Assembly: GCF_900019265.1 (NCBI RefSeq)
Contig: NZ_CYGX02000060.1
Coordinates: forward strand, 55,990 to 119,989
Source of the DNA: Paraburkholderia ribeironis
Lineage (GTDB): Bacteria > Pseudomonadota > Gammaproteobacteria > Burkholderiales > Burkholderiaceae
Direction: 5' to 3'
Length of the DNA stretch: 64,000 bases
The number at the start of each line of letters is the position of its first letter. Position 1 is the stretch's first letter. Under the pieces are notes generated by a model, which ran no database searches, had not been told where the DNA came from, and saw only the letters and a list, made by a program, of their open reading frames with translations. Position numbers and translations under genes: made by a program. Of this stretch, positions 36,642 through 44,685 are shown piece by piece.

Positions 36642-37118
36642 CTACTTCTTCGTTTGATTCCCTGCTTCGACGCCCCATCGCGCGAGCGCGGCGTCGTCGG
36701 TGACGCGGGCATCGACCCAGCGCTCGCCGGCCTCGGTCTTCTCTTTCTTCCAGAACGGCGCCTGGGTCTTCAGATAGTCCATCACGAATTCGCACGACGC
36801 AAAGGCATCGCCGCGATGCGCGGCCGTCGTCGCAACCAGCACGATCTGGTCGAGCGGATACAGCTTGCCGACGCGATGGATGATCAGCACGTCGATGCCC
36901 GGCCAACGCTCGCACGCACTCGCGACGATCGCCTCCAGCGACTTCTCCGTCATGCCCGGATAGTGTTCGAGCTCCATCGTCTCGACCGTGCTGTCATCGT
37001 TCAGATCGCGCACGGTGCCGACGAAACAGGCGACCGCGCCGATCCTCGGATTGCGCGTGCGTAACGCGGCCACCTCGGTGGTGAGATCGAAGTCTTCGGT
37101 CTGGACGCGGACGGGCAT
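36642..37118 (-). CDS. moaE: Molybdopterin synthase catalytic subunit MoaE
   Basis: A 158-aa MoaE with GAVACFVGTVRDLND, MELEHYPGMTEKSL, the HRVGKL motif and the catalytic KTQAPFWKKE. With MoaD it inserts sulfur into cyclic pyranopterin monophosphate. It is separated from upstream moaD by 100 bp containing an 8-bp tandem repeat. Confidence 0.93.
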   Translation of the reverse strand: MPVRVQTEDFDLTTEVAALRTRNPRIGAVACFVGTVRDLNDDSTVETMELEHYPGMTEKSLEAIVASACERWPGIDVLIIHRVGKLYPLDQIVLVATTAAHRGDAFASCEFVMDYLKTQAPFWKKEKTEAGERWVDARVTDDAALARWGVEAGNQTKK

Positions 37119-37129
37119 CGGCGGCTCCT

Positions 37130-37193
37130 GGGTGATCGGGTGATCGGGTGATCGGGTGATCGGGTGATCGGGTGATCGGGTGATCGGGTGATC
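37130..37193. repeat. 8-bp tandem repeat, eight copies
   Basis: Eight exact consecutive copies of GGGTGATC in the moaD-moaE gap, followed by diverged GATTGAGC-like copies. It is a good candidate for copy-number variation by slippage. Confidence 0.95.
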
Positions 37194-37218
37194 GTGCGAT
37201 TGAGCGATTGAGTGCCGC

Positions 37219-37476
37219 CTAGCCGCCAGTGACGGGCGGAAAGAACGCGACTTCGCAGCCTTCGGTGATCCGGGTACCGGCGTCGGTCATCACGTGATTG
37301 CAGGCCATGCGCAGCGCGCGGCCCTCAGCGAGGGTGTCGGCCCAGATTCCGCCGCGTACGCGCAGCCATGCGCGCACATCGCCGACGGTCGCGATGCCGT
37401 CCGGCAGATCGACGGTTTCGTCGGCCGTGTTGAGCGCTTCACGCACGCTCGCAAAATAGCGAAGTTCAATCTTCAT
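37219..37476 (-). CDS. moaD: Molybdopterin synthase sulfur carrier subunit MoaD
   Basis: An 85-aa ubiquitin-fold protein starting MKIELRYFASVREAL and ending in the essential Gly-Gly (FFPPVTGG), which is thiocarboxylated. It is the partner of MoaE downstream and lies 25 bp after moeA. Confidence 0.93.
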   Translation of the reverse strand: MKIELRYFASVREALNTADETVDLPDGIATVGDVRAWLRVRGGIWADTLAEGRALRMACNHVMTDAGTRITEGCEVAFFPPVTGG

Positions 37477-37501
37477 GGGATGCCACCGGCTGTTGCCGGC
37501 C

Positions 37502-38836
37502 TCAGTTCAGCAGTTCGGAAAAGGGTATGAAACGCACGGTTTCGCCGGCGCTGATCGCGTGGTTCGGCGGATTGTCGATCAGCCCGTCGCCCCACACCGT
37601 CGAGGTCAGCACGGCCGAGCTCTGGTTCGCAAACAGATCGAGGCCGCCGGTTGCGTTGATGCGCGCACGCAGAAATTCGTTGCGGCGATCCGCCTTGCTC
37701 TGGGTGAAATCCGCGCGCAGCGATAGCGTGCCCGGCGCGACGGTCTGCACGCCGGCGAGGCGCAGCACGAACGGTCGCACGAACAGCAGGAAGGTCACGA
37801 AGCTGGAGACCGGGTTGCCCGGCAGACCGATGAAAAAGGTTTCCGTCTCTGCGGATGCCGGGGCCGGGGCCGGGGCCGTTGCCGTTGCCGTTGCCGTTGC
37901 CGGGGCCGTTGCCGCTGCCGCCGCCACATCAGCGCCGTCGTGCGCCGCGGCGCGGCGCACTGCGCCAAACGCGAGCGGCTTGCCCGGTTTCATCGCGATC
38001 TGCCACATCGACAGACGCCCTTGCGCCTCCACAGCCGGCTTGACGTGATCTTCCTCGCCAACCGACACACCGCCGCAAGTCAGGATCAGATCGTGTGCCG
38101 CGGCGGCTTCGCGCAGCGCCGCGCGGGTCGCGTCGAGCCGGTCGGCGACGATGCCGTAGTCGGTCACGTCGCAGCCGAGCTTTTCCAGCAGTCCACGCAA
38201 CGTGAAGCGATTCGAGTTATAGATCGCGCCGGGTTTCAGCGGCTCGCCCGGCATGGTCAGCTCGTCGCCGGTGAAAAACACGGCGACCTTGACGCGCCGG
38301 CGCACTTCGAGCGCGGCACAGCCAACCGACGCGGCGAGCCCCAACGCCTGTGGTGTCAACCGTGTGCCCGCCGGCAGGATGACCGAGCCGCTGCGGATGT
38401 CCGCGCCTTGCGCGGTGATCCATTCGCCCTCTTGCGGACGATGGAGGATCGAGACTGTGTCGCCCGTGGCTTCGGCTTGCTCCTGCATCACGACCGCATC
38501 CGCGCCGGGCGGCACCGTTGCGCCGGTGAAGATGCGCGCCGCCGTGCCGGGCATCAACGGCGTGGGCGCGTGGCCGGCCGGAATGCGCTGCGAGACCGGC
38601 AACCGGGTATTGCCTTCGCTTGCGAGGTCCGCCGTGCGGATCGCGTAGCCGTCCATCGCGCTGATGTTCATCGGCGGGACGTCGAGCGGCGACGTGACGT
38701 CGGCCGATAGCACGCGGTTCAGCGCGTCCAGCGTCGGAATCGATTCGGTGCCGGCGATCGGGTGCGCGGCGCCAAGCAGGGTCGCCAACGCTTCGGCAGT
38801 GGCGAGCATCGGAGCGCGGGGCGTTGGGGTGGACAT
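37502..38836 (-). CDS. moeA: Molybdopterin molybdenumtransferase MoeA
   Basis: A 444-aa MoeA with the motifs PPMNISAMDGYAIR, RIFTGATVPPGADAVVMQEQ, ILTCGGVSVGEEDHVKP and the C-terminal FIGLPGNPVSSFVTF. It inserts molybdate into adenylated molybdopterin. Residues about 303-327 are an inserted Ala/Thr/Pro low-complexity stretch encoded by GTTGCC/GGGGCC repeats, between AFGAVRR and FFIGLPG. The start at MSTPTPRAP is the first Met of the homologous region; the frame is open far upstream by chance. Confidence 0.93.
   Translation of the reverse strand: MSTPTPRAPMLATAEALATLLGAAHPIAGTESIPTLDALNRVLSADVTSPLDVPPMNISAMDGYAIRTADLASEGNTRLPVSQRIPAGHAPTPLMPGTAARIFTGATVPPGADAVVMQEQAEATGDTVSILHRPQEGEWITAQGADIRSGSVILPAGTRLTPQALGLAASVGCAALEVRRRVKVAVFFTGDELTMPGEPLKPGAIYNSNRFTLRGLLEKLGCDVTDYGIVADRLDATRAALREAAAAHDLILTCGGVSVGEEDHVKPAVEAQGRLSMWQIAMKPGKPLAFGAVRRAAAHDGADVAAAAATAPATATATATAPAPAPASAETETFFIGLPGNPVSSFVTFLLFVRPFVLRLAGVQTVAPGTLSLRADFTQSKADRRNEFLRARINATGGLDLFANQSSAVLTSTVWGDGLIDNPPNHAISAGETVRFIPFSELLN
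37858..37922. repeat. Hexamer repeats inside moeA
   Basis: Runs of GGGGCC and GTTGCC hexamers encode the Ala/Thr/Pro insertion in MoeA. Slippage would keep the frame. Confidence 0.8.
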
Positions 38837-38932
38837 CTCAGGTTTCGAAGCCGCAGGGTAAAAGAACATTGTAGCGGTCGATGCCATCAGCCTGGGCGGC
38901 GTGACGTGAGGAGAATTTTTTGTTCTTTTCGA

Positions 38933-38968
38933 CGCTTGCCGCGACCACTTCGCGGCAAGCGCTTTTTG
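38933..38968 (+). terminator. Orphan plus-strand terminator-like hairpin
   Basis: The perfect 11-bp stem CGCTTGCCGCG / CGCGGCAAGCG with a 7-nt loop is followed by CTTTTTG on the plus strand. Both neighbours (thrC, moeA) are on the minus strand, and the minus side has no T-run. Confidence 0.5.
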
Positions 38969-39050
38969 TGCAGCGGATGCATGGGATGCATCGCCCATAG
39001 CGGCGGCGCGCATCGTGCGATGTCGCGTGAGCCGCCGGCCCACGCAACCG

Positions 39051-39100
39051 GACCCAACCGGACCCAACCGGACCCAACCGGACCCAATCGGACCCAATCG
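39051..39100. repeat. 10-bp tandem repeat between thrC and moeA
   Basis: Five consecutive units of GACCCAACCG (the last two have a C-to-T change), with degenerate copies flanking, 24 bp past the thrC stop. Confidence 0.9.
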
Positions 39101-39123
39101 GACCAACTGGCCCAACTGATCCC

Positions 39124-40575
39124 TTACTCGCCCGTATGCGCGACGATGAAGTCCTTCACGCGCTGCGCGTTTGCCGGCAGCACTTCGAAGCGCTGCGGCA
39201 GCGACTCCAGACCCGCGAACGCAGCCGGCCGCCCCGGTTCGCGCAACAACGCTTCGTGGATCGTTTCGCCGAACTTGATCGGTTGCGCGGTTTCCAGCAC
39301 GATCATCGGAATGCCCGGCTGCAGATGCTCGCGCGCCACCTTCAGGCCGTCGGCCGTGTGGGTGTCGATCATCGTGCCGTAACGCTCGAACACGTCGCGG
39401 ATCGTATCCAGGCGGGTCTCGTGGCTGCTGCGCCCCGACACGAAACCGAATTCCTTCACGCGCGCAAAGTCGCCGCTCGCCGCGAGGTCGAAACCGCCCT
39501 TTTCCTCGACGTCGCGGAACAGTTGCAGCACGCGCGCCGGATCGCGGCCCAGCAGATCGAACACGAAGCGCTCGAAGTTCGACGCCTTCGAAATGTCCAT
39601 GCTCGGGCTGCTCGTGTGGTACGTCTCGGCCGCCTTGCGCACCCGGTAGATGCCGGTGCGGAAGAACTCGTCGAGCACGTCGTTTTCGTTCGTCGCGACC
39701 ACCAGCTTCTCGATCGGCAGCCCCATCATGCGCGCGATGTGACCCGCGCACACGTTGCCGAAGTTGCCGGACGGCACCGTGAACGACACGCGCTCGTCGT
39801 TCGACTTCGTCGCAGCGAAGTAGCCCTTGAAGTAATACACGACCTGCGCGACGACGCGCGCCCAGTTGATCGAGTTGACCGTGCCGATCTTGTACTTCGC
39901 CTTGAAAGCGTGATCGTTGGACACGGCCTTGACGATGTCCTGGCAGTCGTCGAACACGCCCTCGACCGCGAGGTTGAAAATGTTCGGGTCCTGCAGGCTG
40001 TACATCTGCGCGGTCTGGAACGCGCTCATCTTCTTGTGCGGCGACAGCATGAACACGCGGATGCCCTGCTTGCCGCGCATCGCGTATTCGGCCGCGCTGC
40101 CGGTGTCGCCCGAAGTCGCGCCGAGAATGTTCAGCGTCTCGCCGTGCCGGGCCAGCGCATATTCGAACAGGTTGCCGATCAACTGCATTGCCATGTCCTT
40201 GAACGCGAGCGTCGGACCGTTCGACAGTTCCAGCAGCGAAAGCGGCGCACCGCTCTCGACGCCCAGCGTTTTCAGCGGCGTGATCTGCGCGGCGCTTTCG
40301 CCATCGCGCACGTGGCAATACGTGGCGGCCGTGTAGGTCTTGCGCGTCAGCGCGCGCAGGTCTTCGGCGGGAATGTCGTCGCTGAATTTCGAGAGGATCT
40401 CGAACGCGAGGTCCGCATACGGCAGCGCGCGCCAGCGCGTCAGCTCGTCGGCGGTGACGCGCGGGTATTCGGCGGGCAGGTACAGGCCGCCGTCTTTCGC
40501 GAGACCACCCAGCAGGATGTCGGAAAAGGTATGGCGCTCGCCGGCTCCGGCGCCGCGCGTGGAGAGGTAGTTCAT
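39124..40575 (-). CDS. thrC: Threonine synthase
   Basis: A 483-aa PLP enzyme starting MNYLSTRGAGAGERHTFSD. The PLP lysine lies in the conserved LAFKDMAMQLIGN, and the glycine loop is GATSGDTGSAAEYAMRG. It converts O-phosphohomoserine to threonine. It is the long form typical of proteobacteria and lies 8 bp downstream of hom. Confidence 0.95.
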   Translation of the reverse strand: MNYLSTRGAGAGERHTFSDILLGGLAKDGGLYLPAEYPRVTADELTRWRALPYADLAFEILSKFSDDIPAEDLRALTRKTYTAATYCHVRDGESAAQITPLKTLGVESGAPLSLLELSNGPTLAFKDMAMQLIGNLFEYALARHGETLNILGATSGDTGSAAEYAMRGKQGIRVFMLSPHKKMSAFQTAQMYSLQDPNIFNLAVEGVFDDCQDIVKAVSNDHAFKAKYKIGTVNSINWARVVAQVVYYFKGYFAATKSNDERVSFTVPSGNFGNVCAGHIARMMGLPIEKLVVATNENDVLDEFFRTGIYRVRKAAETYHTSSPSMDISKASNFERFVFDLLGRDPARVLQLFRDVEEKGGFDLAASGDFARVKEFGFVSGRSSHETRLDTIRDVFERYGTMIDTHTADGLKVAREHLQPGIPMIVLETAQPIKFGETIHEALLREPGRPAAFAGLESLPQRFEVLPANAQRVKDFIVAHTGE

Positions 40576-40583
40576 AGTTCGGC

Positions 40584-41915
40584 CTAGTTCAGCGCTTCCA
40601 TGCGCAGCTTCGTGACTTGCGAGACAACGGTCTGCAACGCTTCGATCGATTTGATCGCCGCGTTGACCTGCTTTTCGACCGTGACGTGCGTGATCAGGAT
40701 GATGTCGGTTTCGCCCTTGCCGTTCGCGTCGACCTGCTCCGATTCCTTCTGCAGCAGCGCGTCGATCGAGATGCCGGTGTCGGCCAGAATGCGTGTGATG
40801 TCAGCCAGCACGCCGGTCACGTCCGCCACCCGCAGACGCAGGTAGTAGCCGCTCGTCACCTCGTCGATCGGCAGGATCGGCGTGTTCGACAGGCTGTCCG
40901 GCTGGAACGCCAGATGCGGCACGCGATGCTCGGGATCGGCCGTGTGCAGGCGCGTCACGTCGACCAGATCGGCCACCACCGCGGACGCCGTCGGCTCCGC
41001 GCCCGCGCCCTTGCCGTAGTACAGGGTGGCGCCGACCGCGTCGCCATGCACGACCACCGCGTTCATCGCGCCTTCCACATTGGCCAGCAGGCGCTTTTCC
41101 GGAATCAGCGTGGGGTGCACGCGCAACTCGATGCCGCGCTCGGCGCGACGCGTGATGCCGAGCAGCTTGATGCGATAGCCGAGTTCCTCGGCGTACTTGA
41201 TGTCGATCGCGGCAAGCTTGCTGATGCCTTCGACGTACCCGCGCTCGAACTGCACCGGCACGCCGAACGCGATTGCGCTCATGATCGTCAACTTGTGCGC
41301 GGCGTCCACGCCTTCGATGTCGAAGGTCGGATCGGCTTCGGCGTAACCCAGTTCCTGCGCGGCCTTCAGCGCGGTCGCGAAATCGAGCCCGCGATCGCGC
41401 ATCTCCGACAGGATGTAGTTCGTGGTGCCGTTGATGATGCCCGCGATGTACTGGATGCGATTGGCCGTGAGGCCTTCGCGCAGCGCCTTGATGATCGGAA
41501 TGCCGCCCGCCACCGCCGCCTCGAACGCGACCATCACGCCGTTGGCGTGCGCCGCTTCGAAGATCTCCGTGCCGTGCACGGCGAGCAGCGCCTTGTTGGC
41601 GGTGACCACATGCTTGCGATTGTTGATCGCGCGCAGCACGAGCTCGCGCGCCACGCCGGTGCCGCCGATCATTTCGGCCACGATATCGATCGACGGATCG
41701 TCGACCACCGCGTTGAAGTCATCGGTCAGCGCCACGGTGCCGGCTGCGCTGCCGAGCGCCGCGGTCGCCTTGGCGGGGTTGCGCACGGCGATGCGCGCAA
41801 TCTCGATGCCGCGGCCCGCGCGGCGTTTGATTTCTTCCTGATTGCGGCGCAGTACCGTGAAGGTGCCGCTGCCTACCGTGCCGAAGCCCAGCAGTCCAAC
41901 TTTGATCGGTTCCAT
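40584..41915 (-). CDS. hom: Homoserine dehydrogenase
   Basis: A 443-aa monofunctional enzyme. It has the NAD(P)-binding GLLGFGTVGSGT, the catalytic domain with GIINGTTNYILSEM and EADPTFDIEGVDAAHK, and a C-terminal ACT domain (VADVTGVLADITRILADTG) for threonine feedback. It reduces aspartate semialdehyde to homoserine. It is in an operon with thrC. Confidence 0.95.
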   Translation of the reverse strand: MEPIKVGLLGFGTVGSGTFTVLRRNQEEIKRRAGRGIEIARIAVRNPAKATAALGSAAGTVALTDDFNAVVDDPSIDIVAEMIGGTGVARELVLRAINNRKHVVTANKALLAVHGTEIFEAAHANGVMVAFEAAVAGGIPIIKALREGLTANRIQYIAGIINGTTNYILSEMRDRGLDFATALKAAQELGYAEADPTFDIEGVDAAHKLTIMSAIAFGVPVQFERGYVEGISKLAAIDIKYAEELGYRIKLLGITRRAERGIELRVHPTLIPEKRLLANVEGAMNAVVVHGDAVGATLYYGKGAGAEPTASAVVADLVDVTRLHTADPEHRVPHLAFQPDSLSNTPILPIDEVTSGYYLRLRVADVTGVLADITRILADTGISIDALLQKESEQVDANGKGETDIILITHVTVEKQVNAAIKSIEALQTVVSQVTKLRMEALN

Positions 41916-42009
41916 GCAGCGTGTGTTTTCGAATAGATGATTGAAAGGAAACGGGTGTCGGGTCTGGCGCGCACTGCGGTGTCGGCCGCGCCGTGCGCTC
42001 CATTGTGCG

Positions 42010-43383
42010 CTAGGCCGTGTGGCGTTTGCGGTAGCCGTCGAGGAAACGCGCGATCCGGTTGATCGAATCCGCGAGATCGTCCACGTTCGGCAGGAACACG
42101 ACGCGGAAGTGATCCGGCGTTTTCCAGTTGAAACCGGTGCCCTGCACGAGCAGCACGCGCTCCGCCAGCAGCAGATCGAGGATGAACTGCTGGTCGTTCT
42201 GGATCGGATACACCTTCGGATCGAGGCGCGGGAACATGTACAGCGCCGCTTCGGGCTTCACGCAGCTTACGCCGGGGATGGCCGTCAGCATCTCATACGC
42301 GAGTTCGCGCTGTTTGTACAGGCGCCCGCTCGGCAGGATCAGGTCGTTGATGCTCTGATAGCCGCCGAGCGCGGTCTGGATCGCGTATTGACCGGGCACG
42401 TTCGGGCACAGCCGCATCGACGCGAGAATGCCGAGCCCTTCGAAGTAGTCCTTGCCGTGGCGGCGGTTCTCGCCGGTCAGGCCCGAGATGAACATCCAGC
42501 CGGCGCGATAGCCGCACGACCGGTAGCTCTTCGAGAGGCTGTTGAACGTGACGGTGAGCACGTCTTCGGAGAGCGCCGCCATCGACGTATGGGTCTTGCC
42601 GTCGTAGACGATCTTGTCGTAGACCTCGTCGGCGAAGATCACGAGGCCGTGCTGGCGCGCGATTTCGATCAGGCCGAGCAGCAGTTCGTCCGAATACAGC
42701 GCGCCGGTCGGATTGTTCGGGTTGATCACGACGAGCGCACGCGTGTTCGGCGTGATCTTCGCGCGGATATCGTCGAGGTCGGGCATCCAGCTGTTCGATT
42801 CGTCGCAGACGTAGTGCACCGGCGTGCCGCCCGCGAGGCTCACGCCGGCGGTCCACAGCGGGTAGTCGGGCGCGGGCAGCAGCACTTCGTCGCCGTCGTT
42901 GAGCAAGCCTTGCAGCGCCATCACGATCAGCTCGGAGGCGCCGTTGCCGATGTAGATGTCGTCCAGCTCGACGCCCTGCACGCCCTTTTGCTGGGTGTAA
43001 TGCATGATCGCCTTGCGCGCGGCGAACACACCTTTCGAATCCGAGTACCCGGACGAGCCCGGCAGGTTCAGGATCATGTCCTGAATGATTTCGTCCGGCG
43101 CATCGAAGCCGAACGGCGCGAGGTTGCCGATGTTCAGCTTGATGATGCGGTGGCCTTCTTCTTCGAGCCGCTTCGCATGTTCGAGGACGGGCCCGCGAAT
43201 GTCATAGCAGACATTCAACAATTTGTTGGATTTGAGAATCGGTTTCACGACGGGCACTTCATCCTGGTTGATGGCTTGAGCGAATCGGCACGGGCTGACA
43301 ACGTCCGGGCCGGGCAAATTCGCCGATACGGGGAGTTCGGGCGCGGCAGGGCCAGCAATGGCCACCGGACGCCGGTTCGGCAT
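42010..43383 (-). CDS. alaA: Alanine/glutamate-type PLP aminotransferase AlaA
   Basis: A 457-aa class I/II aminotransferase with the PLP lysine in NSLSKSYRSCGYRAGW and the motif NPNNPTGALYS. It is closely AlaA-like (SNKLLNVCYDIRGPV near the N-terminus). It transaminates pyruvate with glutamate. About 45 N-terminal residues precede the conserved part, so the true start may be downstream. It lies upstream of hom in the same direction, in the alaA-hom-thrC order frequent in Burkholderiales. Confidence 0.88.
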   Translation of the reverse strand: MPNRRPVAIAGPAAPELPVSANLPGPDVVSPCRFAQAINQDEVPVVKPILKSNKLLNVCYDIRGPVLEHAKRLEEEGHRIIKLNIGNLAPFGFDAPDEIIQDMILNLPGSSGYSDSKGVFAARKAIMHYTQQKGVQGVELDDIYIGNGASELIVMALQGLLNDGDEVLLPAPDYPLWTAGVSLAGGTPVHYVCDESNSWMPDLDDIRAKITPNTRALVVINPNNPTGALYSDELLLGLIEIARQHGLVIFADEVYDKIVYDGKTHTSMAALSEDVLTVTFNSLSKSYRSCGYRAGWMFISGLTGENRRHGKDYFEGLGILASMRLCPNVPGQYAIQTALGGYQSINDLILPSGRLYKQRELAYEMLTAIPGVSCVKPEAALYMFPRLDPKVYPIQNDQQFILDLLLAERVLLVQGTGFNWKTPDHFRVVFLPNVDDLADSINRIARFLDGYRKRHTA

Positions 43384-43897
43384 CCTGGTTCTACGTCCTG
43401 GTTCAATGTCCTCTCTGGGCCGCCCGGGTCAGGCCGCCCTGCGAGCGGCCGCTGCTTGTTGCAGTCGCCGCGTGCGGGAGTTGCTTTCGAAGCCTTTCCT
43501 GCCCGCGCGGCGCCCGACTGCGGCGGATTACGCCAGACTCGCGCCCGCTCGCGCCGGTTTTGCAGCGAAACGGATAAAAACGGATAAAACTTGGGGCAAA
43601 TCCCGGCAAAATCTGGGGAAAAAAGCCGACGAAAGCGAGCCGGACCAATGCAGGTAGCCGGTGGGCCGCGCCGCTGCGCTGGGGCGCCGCTTGTGGCGGC
43701 ACAGGAGCGAGGGGCGCCGCAAGGCGGCTAAAAAGTTATAATTTAGCGGATTTTGGCCGACTTCCGCAATGCACCAACCGCATCGGCAAGCCTTTTCGGC
43801 CGCTTTCGTGTCCCACTCGCGTGAATCGCCCCGGTTGCGTTCCACCAACCGGGCCGCTGACACGCATGATGTCGCACGACGACTTCGGAAAACCAAT
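43384..43897. other. Divergent intergenic region alaA / Mth938-like gene
   Basis: Just over 500 bp. It holds a direct repeat of CGGATAAAA near 43568-43587 and a perfect TATAAT at 43737-43742 on the plus strand. No gene was recognised; ORFs are shadows. Confidence 0.55.
43737..43742 (+). promoter_or_regulatory. Candidate -10 for the Mth938-like gene
   Basis: A perfect TATAAT about 155 bp before the chosen TTG start. The -35 is not clear. Confidence 0.45.
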
Positions 43898-44272
43898 TTG
43901 AAATTACATCAGGATTCCAGCGGCGCTCTCAACACGGTTACTGGCTACGGCGCCGACTATGTCGAAATCAATCTGGTGCGCCATTCGGGCAGCATTCTCG
44001 TATTGCCGGACGCACCGGTCATCGCCTGGCCTGTCTCGTCTTTCGACCAGTTGACTCCAGAGCACTTCGCGATGCTGATCGACGCCGCGCCCGAAGTGGT
44101 CGTGTTCGGCAGCGGCGAGCGGCTGCGTTTTCCGCATCCGCGTCTGACCGCGATGCTGACCGCACAGCGCATCGGCGTCGAAACGATGGATTTCAAGGCC
44201 GCCTGCCGCACGTACAACATTCTGATGGCCGAGGGCCGCAAGGTCGCGGCCGCGTTGCTGATCGAGGCGTAG
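43898..44272 (+). CDS. Mth938-like (DUF498) domain protein
   Basis: A 124-aa small protein with the family core GYGADYVEINLVRHSGSILV and PEVVVFGSGERLRFPH. The Mth938 fold is known from structures and occurs in NDUFAF3, a complex I assembly factor; the bacterial role is unclear. The TTG at 43898 is preferred because it follows a GGAA site at good spacing and homology starts at LKLHQDSSG. An ATG at 43769 in frame would add 43 Arg/His-rich residues. Confidence 0.8.
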   Translation: MKLHQDSSGALNTVTGYGADYVEINLVRHSGSILVLPDAPVIAWPVSSFDQLTPEHFAMLIDAAPEVVVFGSGERLRFPHPRLTAMLTAQRIGVETMDFKAACRTYNILMAEGRKVAAALLIEA

Positions 44273-44685
44273 CACTGCCGCTGTAGCCCTTGCACGGACG
44301 GAGCGGCCGGCGCATGGGGGCGCGCCGCCACCGGTGAACCGCTCGCGACGCGTCGCGGAGCGCGCACCCTGGCCGCAGCACGGCCGATCACGTACACTGC
44401 GCGCCAGCGTTGCCGTAGCGGCGCAAATCGGGGAGCTCGCGTCGCGCCGTACCGTCTTGCACGCGGCAGCCGCCGCGCGGGCGAAGGCCACCGAAGGCCA
44501 GCGAACGCCGCCTGTGCCGTTGCGGTCCGCTGCGAGCGGCCGGCCGCCGGAGAATCCCGCGCCGCGCCGCGCGGTTGGCCGGCCCGCGGTGGCCGCCCCG
44601 CAAATCGCCGCCCGGCATGATCGGTCGGCATTTCCAGACAACACCGCTTCGCCGCCCACGCGGTGTCGCCAACAAGGTTGAAATA
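44273..44685. other. Intergenic region before arnT
   Basis: 413 very GC-rich bp. It should hold the arn cluster promoter, but no clear elements, repeats or regulator boxes (for example PhoP direct repeats) were recognised. Confidence 0.5.

Noticed and set aside
36412..36657. ORF across the 15-bp repeat after the truncated haemoglobin gene
   Set aside because: The repeat keeps the frame open by chance; there is no ribosome binding site or homology, and it overlaps the haemoglobin 3' end.
37130..37193. CRISPR array
   Set aside because: The repeats are 8 bp and contiguous with no spacers; no cas genes are present in the window.
37502..40318. 938-codon frame joining moeA to sequence antisense-in-frame across thrC
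   Set aside because: Only the part from 38836 down encodes MoeA. The upstream part is an out-of-frame reading of thrC and low-complexity gap sequence, so it is not a fusion protein.
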